NCBI RefSeq assembly: GCF_900102675.1
Contig: NZ_FMYX01000001.1
Coordinates: 550,001-614,000 of the forward strand
Source of the DNA: Pseudomonas guariconensis
GTDB lineage: Bacteria; Pseudomonadota; Gammaproteobacteria; Pseudomonadales; Pseudomonadaceae
Length of the DNA: 64,000 nucleotides
Reading direction: 5' to 3'
The notes below the pieces were generated by a model. The model worked only from the letters and a program-made list of their open reading frames with translations. It was not told the DNA's origin and ran no database searches. Positions 54,581-63,351 of the stretch are shown here, one piece after another (within the stretch, counting starts at the first letter, position 1; each line of letters starts with the position of its first letter). The translations under genes and the position numbers were made by a program.

Positions 54581-54838
54581 TTACCCTCGGATCGCCTGCA
54601 GCCGCTCCCGGCCAGCCTCTGTAATCGCATGCTCCCCTTCATCGCTGATGCGATAACGACCGGACACCATCTTGGTAATGGAGAACCGGACCAGCCCGCT
54701 CTTGGAAAGCGCTTGCCCCGCTTCGAAGCTCATCGCCTGCTCTAGATCGAAGATCTTTATTTCTCCAATCTTGTATCGGGCAAACGCTACCAGGGCAGCA
54801 TCCAATTCTGTTTGATTGATCTTTCGAGCGACTTCCAT
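54581..54838 (-). CDS. Small winged-helix-like hypothetical protein
   Basis: The 85-residue protein has QTELDAALVAFARYKIGEIKIF, then SFEAGQALSKSGLVRFSITKM and RYRISDEGEHAITEAGRERL. The last stretch looks like the wing and final helix of a winged-helix DNA-binding domain (ISDEGEHAITEAGR). GGAGGG stands 4 bp before the ATG at 54838. No partner gene adjacent. Confidence 0.6.
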   Translation of the reverse strand: MEVARKINQTELDAALVAFARYKIGEIKIFDLEQAMSFEAGQALSKSGLVRFSITKMVSGRYRISDEGEHAITEAGRERLQAIRG

Positions 54839-55168
54839 TCGACCCTCCAGGTCATGAGCGCCCCGGTCCATGGGCGTGAACGCAACGAACCGGGTGGTTT
54901 GTTGAAGGCGGACCGTACTACGGCCCGGCGGAGGTCGCTACTGGCTTTCCATCCATGCTGGATGGGCGGGCAGGTTGTCAGAGCGCCCTGCCGCATGAGC
55001 TCAGCAAAAGCGGTGCATGGTCGCGCTGAGGTGATTGAAGAATGCTGTTGCCAAGCAGCACGGTTTCGAAATCAGAGATCGCTAGGAAAGCGCAACGGTC
55101 GACGGCGTGACCGGCTCCGCCCATCAGGGCCACGTCCACTGGTCAGCCTCGGGGCAAACGTCATGCAA

Positions 55169-55219
55169 TTAGGCGTTTACTGGTGATCAAGCCCTCTGGC
55201 TCACCAATAAAACGCCTAT
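55169..55219. repeat. Large composite stem-loop
   Basis: TAGGCGTTT (from 55169) pairs exactly with AAACGCCTA (ending 55219). Inside, TGGTGA pairs with TCACCA and a central GCC with GGC, giving one long interrupted hairpin. It ends just before a GAGGGAGG ribosome-site-like stretch. It could be a terminator-like or regulatory RNA element, or a recombination-site relic. Confidence 0.5.
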
Positions 55220-55319
55220 AGAGGGAGGCCCATCATGAGACCTCTGAACAAACTGGCGCAGCAGCGGCGCCACCAACTGCATGTCCACATGCCGCCCAGT
55301 GGATTGAAGGAGGATGCTC

Positions 55320-55424
55320 ATGGCAATGGATCGGACGCCCCATTACCGCCCATAACGCGAGAACTCGACCAAGCTGGTGGAAGAAAACCCACGTGGCTGG
55401 CAAGACCAAGGCAGTGATGCTTGA
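55320..55424 (+). pseudogene. Small frame with an internal stop, possibly broken gene
   Basis: Behind GAAGGAGG, ATG 55320 opens a frame that reads MAMDRTPHYRP, then UAA (55353-55355). The same frame continues RENSTKLVEENPRGWQDQGS to a UGA at 55424. The protein-like continuation in frame suggests a small gene interrupted by a nonsense change; it may also be chance. Confidence 0.25.
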
Positions 55425-55748
55425 GAGAGGAATCGCCTTGTCTGATGAACGACGGCGCTTTGCTGCGAACTCGCCAGCGGTTATGCGAAGCGCCTTAGGT
55501 CACCAGGCATCAGTCGGGCCGATTTGTACAACAACCGACTGAAGTACAACAAAAAAAGCCATGACCGGCATTTTCACTGCCTGATTTGTCAAATTCACCC
55601 CCATTAAATGTGAAAATATCTATACACTTGACTTCCTTTTGTATAGGTATTGGCGCAATACTGCCGACACTGAGAAGCGCTTTTGAGCTCTCCAAGATGC
55701 CGGCATGGAGCCCTACCACCCCGTTCCCCTACCTGTGAGGCTCCAAAG

Positions 55749-56519
55749 ATGTCTATACAACTCATATCTATCGAACCTCAAAGGCCCCATGGTTGCCGCA
55801 GCTGCCGGGATAAATCACCCATCGGTTTCGACTTCACGATGGCGTTCCAACCCATTGTCGATACGAGTAACAACAGCGTTTTTGCTTATGAATCATTGGT
55901 GCGGGGCGAGAATGGGGCGGGTGCAAACGCCGTCATGCAGCAGATAAATGACTCAAACAGATACAAATTTGATCAGGCGTGTCGGGTTAAAGCTGTCGAG
56001 CTCGCGGCCAAAACACGCATATCCGAACACTTGAGCATAAATTTTCTGCCCAATGCAGTTTATCAGGCAGAGGCCTGCATACGCACAACACTGATAGCCG
56101 CGGAAAAGTACAACTTTCCCATCGAAAAAATAATATTTGAAGTCACAGAGAACGAAAACATAACCGATAAAGCCCACATTAAAAAAATCATGGAATCTTA
56201 CAAAAAACAAGGCTTCAAAACTGCAATTGATGATTTCGGCGCTGGATATTCGGGCTTGAACCTACTCGCCGACTTCCAACCAGACATCATCAAAATCGAC
56301 ATGGAATTGATTAGAAACATTCACAGAAACCGAGCCAAGCAAGCGATAACCAGGAGCATAGTAACGCTGTGCAAGGACCTAAACATACAGGTGATAGCCG
56401 AAGGGATCGAGCACATTGAAGAACTGCAAACTCTACAGGAAGCCGGAATACACCTATTTCAAGGCTACCTGTTTGCGAAGCCGGAGCTCGAAACGCTCCC
56501 TCCGATAGCATGGCCTTAG
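55749..56519 (+). CDS. EAL-domain cyclic-di-GMP phosphodiesterase
   Basis: The 256-residue single EAL domain keeps the catalytic set: YESLVRG (EAL-equivalent Glu), the Asn in SINFLPN, Glu in FEVTENE, AIDDFGAGYSG (DD metal pair), the Lys in IIKIDMEL, Glu in IAEGIE and Gln in FQGYLFAKP. It should hydrolyse c-di-GMP. No transmembrane or sensor domain; a CRSC pair lies near the N-terminus. Start at ATG 55749. Codon use and base composition are AT-richer than the surrounding genes, suggesting transfer together with the BdlA-like gene. Confidence 0.9.
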   Translation: MSIQLISIEPQRPHGCRSCRDKSPIGFDFTMAFQPIVDTSNNSVFAYESLVRGENGAGANAVMQQINDSNRYKFDQACRVKAVELAAKTRISEHLSINFLPNAVYQAEACIRTTLIAAEKYNFPIEKIIFEVTENENITDKAHIKKIMESYKKQGFKTAIDDFGAGYSGLNLLADFQPDIIKIDMELIRNIHRNRAKQAITRSIVTLCKDLNIQVIAEGIEHIEELQTLQEAGIHLFQGYLFAKPELETLPPIAWP

Positions 56520-56710
56520 GTCGAATATGGACGGCACTATAGGCTTCAATGCAGCACTCGAACTGACATCAGGCTAATTGAACTGCCACTCCTTATTCGT
56601 AATGAAAAGAAACGCCATAAGCGCAACTCTACGATTGAGCGCATTTGAGAACACCGCTTTACGTTCGACCACCCAACGGCCTGATTTAGCCATCCACATA
56701 ACGGTGCGCC

Positions 56711-58030
56711 ATGTTCAACAAACGTTTAAAACGCGAACTCGAAGAAGCCTTGTCAACGCTCTACGCACAAGACGCGAGAATGTCAGCAGTGAACCGATCC
56801 ACTGCAATCATTGAATTTACGCCAGCGGGACTCGTAACCACCGCCAATCAAAATTTTTTAGACGCGCTGGGCTATCACCTCGAAGAGGTCATCGGAAAAC
56901 ATCACAGTATATTCTGTCTAGAACGTCACACCACAAGCTCTGAATACAGAGACTTCTGGAGAAGGCTTGCCGAAGGAGCGTCGATCCGCGACCGCGTCGT
57001 CAGAAAAAACAAGCTAGGGGAAGCGGTATGGCTGGAGGCAAGCTACAACCCAATCAGAGACAGCAACGGACGCATTATAAGCATTTTAAAATGTGCCACC
57101 CTCGTCACAGATCAAGTGAAAAACGAACAGGAACAGCGAAGCACAATCGAAGCCATAAGCCGATCGATGGCAATGGTTTCGTTCACCCCGGAAGGATATG
57201 TATTGGACGCCAATGAGAACTTTCTACGCACACTAGGCTATAGCCTGCATGAGGTTCTAGGCCAGCATCATCGACTGTTTTGCCCTCAGCAAGAGGTCGC
57301 GTCGCCCGAGTACAAAGAATTCTGGAGAAACCTGAACAAAGGCGAGTTTTTCTCGGGTCGCTTCCAACGCGTCAACCGATCCGGTAATACGGTATGGCTG
57401 AGCGCCACTTACAACCCTGTATTTGATGCCAGCAACAAACTTTACAAGATCGTGAAATTTGCTCGCGACATTACCGCACAGGTTGAACAACAAACCATCG
57501 AATCCGACGCAGCCAAACTTGCCTACGAAATATCTTTAAAAACCGACCACAGTGCACAGCATGGTGCATTGGTCATCAATGAAACCGTTGCCGTGGTACG
57601 CGGTATCGCTGATGAAATCACGAAAGCAGCAGACAATATAGCAGCGGTGAGCAAGCAGTCCGACATGATTACTGGCATTATCCAGACCATACGTGAAATC
57701 GCTGATCAAACAAATCTTCTGGCATTAAATGCAGCCATCGAAGCAGCGAGAGCCGGAGAGCAAGGTAGAGGGTTTGCTGTCGTAGCGGACGAGGTTCGTC
57801 ATCTAGCAGTGCGCACCGCCCAGGCCACCGTAGAAATCAGGGACGTAGTAAAGCGCAATCATGAGTTATCGCAAGAAGCCGTGAAAGGTATGCAAACCAG
57901 TCAGCACAAGGTTGATGTCGGCGTAGGTTTGGTCGGTGAAGCGGGAGAAATAATTGAGAGAATCCAAAGCGGTGCACGTCAAGTCGTGGAAACAGTTAAG
58001 CAGTTTAGCGAAACCATGAATAAAACCTGA
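56711..58030 (+). CDS. Soluble two-PAS chemotaxis transducer, BdlA-like
   Basis: The 439-residue cytoplasmic protein has no membrane helices. PAS1 spans residues about 25-130 and PAS2 about 145-255, both with the GY-x6-GxHH-x2-FC pattern. A methyl-accepting signalling hairpin follows, whose tip [37 protein letters not shown] is near residue 340. Architecture and length match P. aeruginosa BdlA, a biofilm-dispersion regulator that lowers c-di-GMP through phosphodiesterases. The adjacent EAL gene supports a dispersion module. AT-rich like its neighbour. Confidence 0.88.
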   Translation: MFNKRLKRELEEALSTLYAQDARMSAVNRSTAIIEFTPAGLVTTANQNFLDALGYHLEEVIGKHHSIFCLERHTTSSEYRDFWRRLAEGASIRDRVVRKNKLGEAVWLEASYNPIRDSNGRIISILKCATLVTDQVKNEQEQRSTIEAISRSMAMVSFTPEGYVLDANENFLRTLGYSLHEVLGQHHRLFCPQQEVASPEYKEFWRNLNKGEFFSGRFQRVNRSGNTVWLSATYNPVFDASNKLYKIVKFARDITAQVEQQTIESDAAKLAYEISLKTDHSAQHGALVINETVAVVRGIADEITKAADNIAAVSKQSDMITGIIQTIREIADQTNLLALNAAIEAARAGEQGRGFAVVADEVRHLAVRTAQATVEIRDVVKRNHELSQEAVKGMQTSQHKVDVGVGLVGEAGEIIERIQSGARQVVETVKQFSETMNKT

Positions 58031-58285
58031 AAATGTATTGCGATCTATGGCGCGGACCTCGGCGTCTAATATCTGCATCAATTAAAGCAATTGCCAATGA
58101 TCGTCACTCACCCGCCCGCCAAGCGTGTCATGAAGTGCTTGCTGAGCGGAGTATGTGCGCCCGACTGGCGTGGATTCATGGGCTGTTCATCCGCGGCTTG
58201 GCCACATCGCGCGATCACGGGGAGAGCAGCGGCGGCGAGGACCGAGGAGGCGGATGTTTGGTAGACAGGCTGTCGTTCAGACGCA
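58031..58285. other. 255-bp intergenic stretch before the recombinase remnant
   Basis: No gene supported. Short open frames here lack ribosome sites. The base composition moves from AT-rich, like the BdlA-like gene, back to GC-rich, and it leads into the recombinase remnant, so it probably carries an element boundary. Confidence 0.4.
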
Positions 58286-58502
58286 GTAAAGGGGACGGCC
58301 CCGTATAACTGCCGTCACACCTATGCGACAATAGGCGCAATGTCTGGTCTGAACCCCACATTTATCGCCCAACAGCTCGGGCAAAGCGTGCAGATGCGCT
58401 CATCGACATGCACGCTGGATTAATTCGGCCAACGCCTGGCAGGAGCTCGAAAAGCTCTCGATTGGTCCGAAACGCGTCCGCAGCTGCGAAGAAGCCACGT
58501 AA
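58286..58502 (+). pseudogene. Frameshifted tyrosine-recombinase (phage integrase) C-terminal remnant
   Basis: One frame from 58286 reads VKGTAPYNCRHTYAT, then GAMSGLNPTFIAQQLGQSVQ, the Box II region of tyrosine recombinases (Arg-His of RHTYAT, GLNPxxIAxQLG). The frame breaks near 58410; another resumes as RWINSANAWQELEKLSIGPK and ends at UAA 58502. In intact relatives the two parts join as STYxRWINS with the catalytic tyrosine. Here a short deletion appears to fall at that codon, so the nucleophile is lost. It ends 21 bp before the ABC-F start and has no upstream catalytic domain. Confidence 0.8.
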
Positions 58503-58522
58503 GTTATTGATAGGTAAGCTCC

Positions 58523-60109
58523 TTGATCTCCACCGCTAATATCACCATGCAATTCGGCGCCAAGCCGCTCTTCGAAAACGTCTCGGTCAAATTCAACAAC
58601 GGCAACCGCTACGGCCTGATCGGCGCCAACGGCTGCGGCAAATCGACCTTCATGAAGATCCTTGGCGGTGACCTGGAGCCGTCCGCTGGCCAGGTGATGC
58701 TCGAGCAGAACACCCGCCTGGGTAAACTGCGCCAGGACCAGTTCGCCTACGAGGCCTTCAGCGTGATCGACACCGTGATCATGGGCCACGAGCAGCTCTG
58801 GAAGGTCAAGGCCGAGCGTGACCGCATCTATTCCCTGCCAGAAATGACCGAAGAAGACGGCATGGCCGTCGCTGAACTGGAAACCGAATTCGCCGAGATG
58901 GACGGCTACACCGCCGAGTCGCGCGCCGGCGAACTGCTGCTGGGCCTGGGCATTCCGTTGGAGCAGCACTTCGGGCCGATGAGTGAAGTGGCACCCGGCT
59001 GGAAGCTGCGCGTGCTGTTGGCCCAGGCGCTGTTCTCCGATCCGGACGTGCTGTTGCTGGACGAACCGACCAACCACCTGGACATCAACACCATCCGCTG
59101 GCTGGAAAACATTCTGACCGCGCGTAACAGCACCATGGTCATCATTTCCCACGACCGCCACTTCCTCAACAGCGTCTGCACCCACATGGCTGACCTGGAC
59201 TACGGTGAGCTGCGCCTGTTCCCAGGCAACTACGACGAGTACATGACCGCCGCCACCCAGGCGCGCGAGCAGTTGCTGGCCGACAACGCCAAGAAGAAAG
59301 CGCAGATCGCCGAACTGCAGACCTTCGTCAGCCGCTTCTCGGCCAACGCCTCCAAGGCCAAGCAAGCGACCTCCCGTGCCAAGCAGATCGACAAGATCCA
59401 GCTGGCCGAGGTCAAGCCGTCGAGCCGGGTCAGCCCGTTCATCCGCTTCGAACAGACCAAGAAGCTGCACCGCCAGGCGGTGACCGTGGAGAAGGTATCC
59501 AAGGGCTTCGAGGGCAAGACCCTGTTCAAGGACTTCAGTTTCGTGGTCGAGGCTGGCGAGCGCGTAGCGATCATCGGCCCCAACGGTATCGGCAAGACCA
59601 CCCTGCTGCGTACCTTGGTCGGCGAGATGGCACCGGATACCGGCTCCGTGAAATGGACCGACAGCGCCGAGGTGGGCTATTACGCCCAGGACCACGCCCA
59701 CGACTTCGAGGACGACCTGAGCCTGTTCGACTGGATGGGCCAGTGGACTCAAGGCGAGCAGCTGATCCGCGGTACCCTGGGCCGCATGCTGTTCTCCAAC
59801 GACGAGATCCTCAAGTCGGTGAAGGTGATTTCCGGTGGTGAGCAAGGCCGCATGCTGTTCGGCAAGTTGATCCTGCAAAAGCCCAACGTGCTGGTGATGG
59901 ACGAACCGACCAACCACTTGGACATGGAGTCGATCGAGGCGCTGAACCTGGCGCTGGAGAACTACCCGGGAACGCTGGTGTTCGTCAGCCATGACCGCGA
60001 GTTCGTGTCGTCGCTGGCCACGCGCATCATCGAGCTGACCCCGGATGGCGTGGTGGACTTCAGCGGCACTTACGACGACTACCTGCGTAGCCAGGGTGTT
60101 GTGGTCTGA
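58523..60109 (+). CDS. ABC-F ATPase (YbiT-like)
   Basis: The 528-residue duplicated ABC-F ATPase is soluble and ribosome-associated. Walker A motifs are in [11 protein letters not shown] and [11 protein letters not shown], the second signature in [13 protein letters not shown], and Walker B in [13 protein letters not shown] and [13 protein letters not shown]. Length and start [20 protein letters not shown] fit YbiT. The start is TTG 58523, the residue aligned with YbiT's Met; ATG 58547 is an alternative. It probably resolves stalled ribosomes. A recombinase relic lies directly upstream and could affect its promoter. Confidence 0.93.
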   Translation: MISTANITMQFGAKPLFENVSVKFNNGNRYGLIGANGCGKSTFMKILGGDLEPSAGQVMLEQNTRLGKLRQDQFAYEAFSVIDTVIMGHEQLWKVKAERDRIYSLPEMTEEDGMAVAELETEFAEMDGYTAESRAGELLLGLGIPLEQHFGPMSEVAPGWKLRVLLAQALFSDPDVLLLDEPTNHLDINTIRWLENILTARNSTMVIISHDRHFLNSVCTHMADLDYGELRLFPGNYDEYMTAATQAREQLLADNAKKKAQIAELQTFVSRFSANASKAKQATSRAKQIDKIQLAEVKPSSRVSPFIRFEQTKKLHRQAVTVEKVSKGFEGKTLFKDFSFVVEAGERVAIIGPNGIGKTTLLRTLVGEMAPDTGSVKWTDSAEVGYYAQDHAHDFEDDLSLFDWMGQWTQGEQLIRGTLGRMLFSNDEILKSVKVISGGEQGRMLFGKLILQKPNVLVMDEPTNHLDMESIEALNLALENYPGTLVFVSHDREFVSSLATRIIELTPDGVVDFSGTYDDYLRSQGVVV

Positions 60110-60135
60110 CAGCCTCGGCCTGAGCGCTTGATCCG

Positions 60136-60162
60136 ATTCGCGGCTAAAGCAGCTCCTTCAGG
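60136..60162. repeat. Degenerate REP
   Basis: ATTCGCGGCTAAAGCAGCTC, then CTTCAGG, resembles the P. putida REP with several changes, 27 bp after the ABC-F stop. Confidence 0.4.
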
Positions 60163-60196
60163 TACCGCGCCGTTCTAAAGGACGGCACGGTACCTG
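60159..60196. repeat. 15-bp inverted repeat
   Basis: CAGGTACCGCGCCGT (60159-60173) and the complement-bearing arm at 60182-60196 match except at one position, with an 8-nt loop. It lies just before the terminator at 60198. Confidence 0.65.
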
Positions 60197-60197
60197 C

Positions 60198-60231
60198 GGC
60201 TAACGAACAACTCGTTAGCCTGCTTTCTTTT
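60198..60231 (+). terminator. Intrinsic terminator after the ABC-F gene
   Basis: GGCTAACGA (60198-60206) pairs with TCGTTAGCC (60212-60220) around a 5-nt loop and is followed by TGCTTTCTTTT. A good rho-independent terminator ending the ABC-F transcript before the MFS gene. Confidence 0.8.
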
Positions 60232-60287
60232 ATCCCGCGCAGACGCCATGATGGGCGACGCCCCACCGCCTGCCCGCGAACGTGCCC

Positions 60288-61466
60288 ATGACCGCGCAAC
60301 AACCTGCCTCCAGCGTCACCCTGCAGATCCTCTCGATCGTCTTCTATACCTTCATCGCCTTTCTGTGCATCGGTCTGCCGATCGCGGTGCTGCCCAGCTA
60401 TGTCCATGATCAGTTAGGCTTTGGCGCAGTAATCGCCGGCCTGACCATTGGCCTTCAGTACCTGTCCACGCTCCTGAGTCGGCCATTCGCCGGACGGGTG
60501 GCCGATGGCCTGGGTGGCAAGCGAGCGATTCGCTATGGGCTTTACGGCATCGCCGGCTGCGGCGTGCTGACCTTGTTTTCGGCCTGGACCCTCGCCCTGC
60601 CTTGGCTGAGCCTGCTCCTGCTACTCGCCGGCCGAGTGCTGCTGGGCATCGCCCAAGGGTTAATCGGGGTCGCCACCTTGAGCTGGGGTATCGGTCAAGT
60701 CGGTAGCGAGCACACCGCAAAGGTGATTTCCTGGAACGGCATCGCCTCCTACGGCGCCATCGCCATTGGCGCGCCGGCCGGCGTGCTGCTGGTGGACGGG
60801 ATCGATTTCAGCGTACTAGGCCCTGCATTGCTGGTGCTGGCACTGCTTGCCCTAATGGCGTTGCGCACACGCCCGGATGCCGTGGTGGTGCGGGGTGAAC
60901 GCCTGCCGTTCTGGTCCGCCTTCGGGCGGGTAGCGCCTTTTGGCCTGGGGCTGACCCTGGCCTCGATCGGCTACGGCACCCTCACCACCTTCATCACCCT
61001 CTTTTACCTGGAGCGCGGCTGGATCGGCGCGGCCTGGTGCCTGAGCGCCTTCGGTCTGTGCTTCATCGTGTCCCGGCTGTTGTTCGTCAATGCGGTCAAC
61101 CGCTTTGGCGGCTACAACGTGGCGATCGCATGCATGGCCACCGAAGTGCTGGGGCTGACCCTGCTCTGGCTGGCGCCCTCGCCTGCCTGGGCCCTGGTCG
61201 GCGCGGGCCTGACGGGGTTCGGGTTGTCTCTGGTGTACCCGGCGCTCGGGGTTGAGGCGATCCAGCAGGTACCGAGCAGCAGTCGTGGCGCGGGCCTGGG
61301 TGCCTATGCGGTGTTCTTCGACTTGGCCTTGGCCATCGCTGGGCCAGTGATGGGTACGGTGGCTGCGCACCAGGGCTATGCGTCGATCTTCTGCGTGGCC
61401 GCCTTGCTGGCACTGTCAGGGGTGGGTCTTGTGCTACTGCTCGCCCGCCGCGCCCATCGCGGCTGA
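60288..61466 (+). CDS. Major facilitator superfamily transporter (YhhS/YfcJ-like)
   Basis: The 392-residue inner-membrane carrier has 12 predicted helices. The MFS loop 2-3 motif GRVADGLGGKRAIRYGL is near residue 70, and LLLAGRVLLGIAQGLIGVATLSWG marks the arabinose-efflux-like YhhS branch. Start at ATG 60288; the GTG at 60282 is an in-frame alternative. Substrate unknown, possibly drug or sugar efflux. Its 3' end overlaps the convergent hydrolase gene by 33 bp. Confidence 0.88.
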   Translation: MTAQQPASSVTLQILSIVFYTFIAFLCIGLPIAVLPSYVHDQLGFGAVIAGLTIGLQYLSTLLSRPFAGRVADGLGGKRAIRYGLYGIAGCGVLTLFSAWTLALPWLSLLLLLAGRVLLGIAQGLIGVATLSWGIGQVGSEHTAKVISWNGIASYGAIAIGAPAGVLLVDGIDFSVLGPALLVLALLALMALRTRPDAVVVRGERLPFWSAFGRVAPFGLGLTLASIGYGTLTTFITLFYLERGWIGAAWCLSAFGLCFIVSRLLFVNAVNRFGGYNVAIACMATEVLGLTLLWLAPSPAWALVGAGLTGFGLSLVYPALGVEAIQQVPSSSRGAGLGAYAVFFDLALAIAGPVMGTVAAHQGYASIFCVAALLALSGVGLVLLLARRAHRG

Positions 61467-62474
61467 GCGCTCGGCCGGCTGCGGCACCCCTAGGGCTTGG
61501 CTGAAAAACAGCGCGGCCTCACGCTGCAACGAATGGTGAATATGGCGACGGTCGACGCCATCAGCGTCCTTGCACAGCGCAGGCATACGGGCATGTTGCT
61601 CCTCGTCGCAGGGCGCCATGAACACGAAATGGCCGGCACCGGCCAGCAGGCGATAGTCAGGCGTTACCGGCAGTTTGCGCGCCAAGGCTTCGGCGTTGCG
61701 GTCCAGGGCCAGCAACTGGTCGCGGTCGCCGCTGTAGATCAATGCGGGGACCCTCACTCCGGCCAAGGCATGACGGCCGAACATCAGGCTCAGGGGCGCC
61801 ATCAACATCACGGCCCCCACACGGGCGTCGGCCTGTGGCGTGAGCTCGGCGCGGTCGGCGATCAGCACCCCATGGGTCTTGCAGGCATCGGCATCGCTGG
61901 GGCGCTCCAGGCAATACCGGTGCAGACGGTCCAGGTCCGGTTGTGCTCCAGAAAGGATCAACGCGGTTTCCCCTCCTGCCGAGTAACCGATCACCCCAAC
62001 CTTGCCCTCGTTCAGGTAAGGGCCAAGCAGGGCGTCGCCACGGGCTGCGCTGATCGCCGCGCTCAGTTGCAAGGGGCGTCCGTAGAGGTTGCTCAGGGTA
62101 CCCAGGCGGCTGTGGTCACGGTTGTTGTCGCCGGGATGGATCACGGCCACGACGATAAAACCCCGGCGCGCCAGGGCGGTGGCCAGGTCGTGCAGTGCCA
62201 GGGGGCTGCCGGTATTGCCGTGGGACAACACCAGCAAAGGGAACTGCCCCATGGCGACTGGAGCCTCCTCTGCCACGGTCAGTGGGTAGCCTTCCAGGCG
62301 CAAGGCGCGTGTCGGGCCATTGGCCGGGTAGAACGCCAGCGCCTGCATGGGTCGAGCATCCAGCGGATCGGCCAGTTGCATCCGGTGCAGGCCACTGACC
62401 CAAGATGCTGCCTCGGCGCGGGCCATCAAGCTGCCGAGCAACACCAAGGCCAACAGGGCATAGGTTCGCTTCAT
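61434..62474 (-). CDS. Secreted alpha/beta hydrolase (dienelactone-hydrolase/PAF-acetylhydrolase-like)
   Basis: The 346-residue protein has a signal peptide (MKRTYALLALVLLGSLMARAEAA). The oxyanion region is LLVLSHGNTGSPLALHDLA, and the nucleophile elbow is GVIGYSAGGETALIL (GxSxG) near residue 165. Acid and base are likely Asp in YSGDRDQLL and His in LAGAGHFVFM. Cysteines in the cap (CLERPSDADACK, CDEEQHARMPALC) suggest periplasmic disulfides. Start ATG 62474. Substrate unknown, an ester or lactone. Confidence 0.85.
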   Translation of the reverse strand: MKRTYALLALVLLGSLMARAEAASWVSGLHRMQLADPLDARPMQALAFYPANGPTRALRLEGYPLTVAEEAPVAMGQFPLLVLSHGNTGSPLALHDLATALARRGFIVVAVIHPGDNNRDHSRLGTLSNLYGRPLQLSAAISAARGDALLGPYLNEGKVGVIGYSAGGETALILSGAQPDLDRLHRYCLERPSDADACKTHGVLIADRAELTPQADARVGAVMLMAPLSLMFGRHALAGVRVPALIYSGDRDQLLALDRNAEALARKLPVTPDYRLLAGAGHFVFMAPCDEEQHARMPALCKDADGVDRRHIHHSLQREAALFFSQALGVPQPAERSAAMGAAGEQ

Positions 62475-62553
62475 GGGCGGGGAGCTCCGCACAAGGCCGA
62501 AGGACAGCGCCAGCATAAAGCCAGCCAAACGGCAGGCAGATGAAACCTGAATG

Positions 62554-62595
62554 AAAAAAAACCGGCTGGCGCCCAGGGCGTCAGCCGGTTTTTTT
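62554..62595. terminator. Bidirectional intrinsic terminator
   Basis: A 12-bp stem CCGGCTGGCGCC with one mismatch in the opposite arm (around 62562-62588) is flanked by A-run and T-run on both sides, so it works for the minus-strand azoreductase transcript and against read-through from the other side. It stops 10 bp short of the azoreductase stop. Confidence 0.85.
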
Positions 62596-62605
62596 CAGGC
62601 ACCGA

Positions 62606-63217
62606 TCAGGCAGCTGCGAACAGCTCGTTGGCGATCTGGGCCTGAGCGGCGTCGATGGCCTTGCTGCGGTGTTCCGGGCCGTAGGCCAGGCCGTGGGCGC
62701 GGACGATCTCGAGGTCGGTGATCCCGATGAAGCCAAGGAACACCTTGAGGAAGTCCTCATGCCCGACGCCAGTCGGCTGGCCGTGGTGCAGACCACCGGC
62801 GGTGGACACCAGAATCACTTTCTTGTCGCCGCACAGACCTTCAGGGCCGGCTTCGGTGTAGCGGAAAGTCTTGCCGGCGACGGCGACGCGGTCGATCCAG
62901 GCCTTGAGCTGAGTCGGCACGGAGAAGTTGTACATCGGCGCGCCGATCACCACTGCATCGGCAGCCAGGAACTCTTCCAGGGTCTCGGCGCTGAGCTTGG
63001 CTTCGTGGGCTTGAGCGGCGTCGCGCATTTCATCCGGGGTGCCAGCAGCAACCAGGGTCGCGGCGGAGAAGTGGCTGATCGCATCGGCGGCCAGGTCGCG
63101 GTACACCACCTCGATGCTCGGATCTGCAGCTTTCCAGACTTGGACGACTTCACGGCTCAGTTGGCGGGAGGCGGAATTGTCGCCCAGGATGCTCGAATCG
63201 ATATGCAACAGTTTCAT
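62606..63217 (-). CDS. azoR: FMN-dependent NADH-azoreductase
   Basis: The 203-residue flavodoxin-like quinone/azo reductase has [21 protein letters not shown] (FMN phosphate loop), [27 protein letters not shown] near residue 95 and [10 protein letters not shown] near 140, all AzoR landmarks. It reduces azo dyes and quinones by two electrons. GGAGAGT precedes the ATG at 63217. A LysR gene is divergent, 134 bp away, and likely responds to quinones or electrophiles. Confidence 0.94.
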   Translation of the reverse strand: MKLLHIDSSILGDNSASRQLSREVVQVWKAADPSIEVVYRDLAADAISHFSAATLVAAGTPDEMRDAAQAHEAKLSAETLEEFLAADAVVIGAPMYNFSVPTQLKAWIDRVAVAGKTFRYTEAGPEGLCGDKKVILVSTAGGLHHGQPTGVGHEDFLKVFLGFIGITDLEIVRAHGLAYGPEHRSKAIDAAQAQIANELFAAA

Positions 63218-63351
63218 GGGACTCTCCTGTGAGTGAAGACCGCATCAAGGGGCGATCGCGATGGAGAGAATCCTATAGAACCATCGAATGACCGATAAGC
63301 GGGCAAAAATGCGTTAGTTTGTCCTACAGATGGAACAATGAGACGTTAACC

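Larger units (their letters stand above)
54839..55748. other. 910-bp stretch without a convincing gene
   Basis: No long frame here has both a good ribosome site and protein-like composition. It contains a large stem-loop (55169-55219), a 60-codon frame at 55235-55417 with GGGAGG before the ATG, and an interrupted small frame at 55320-55424 behind GAAGGAGG. From about 55540 the sequence turns AT-richer, leading into the EAL/BdlA-like segment. The last 120 bp contain AT-rich runs likely to hold the EAL gene promoter. Confidence 0.6.

Noticed and set aside
55169..55219. Integron attC-like site
   Set aside because: The arms lack the required RYYYAAC left and GTTRRRY right core order, and no integron integrase or cassette array is seen.
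58286..58502. Functional integrase with adjacent tRNA attachment site
   Set aside because: The frame is broken, the N-terminal domain is missing and I find no tRNA gene nearby.
58400..59992. 530-residue minus-strand frame
   Set aside because: Exact shadow of the ABC-F gene, whose Walker motifs are unambiguous on the plus strand.
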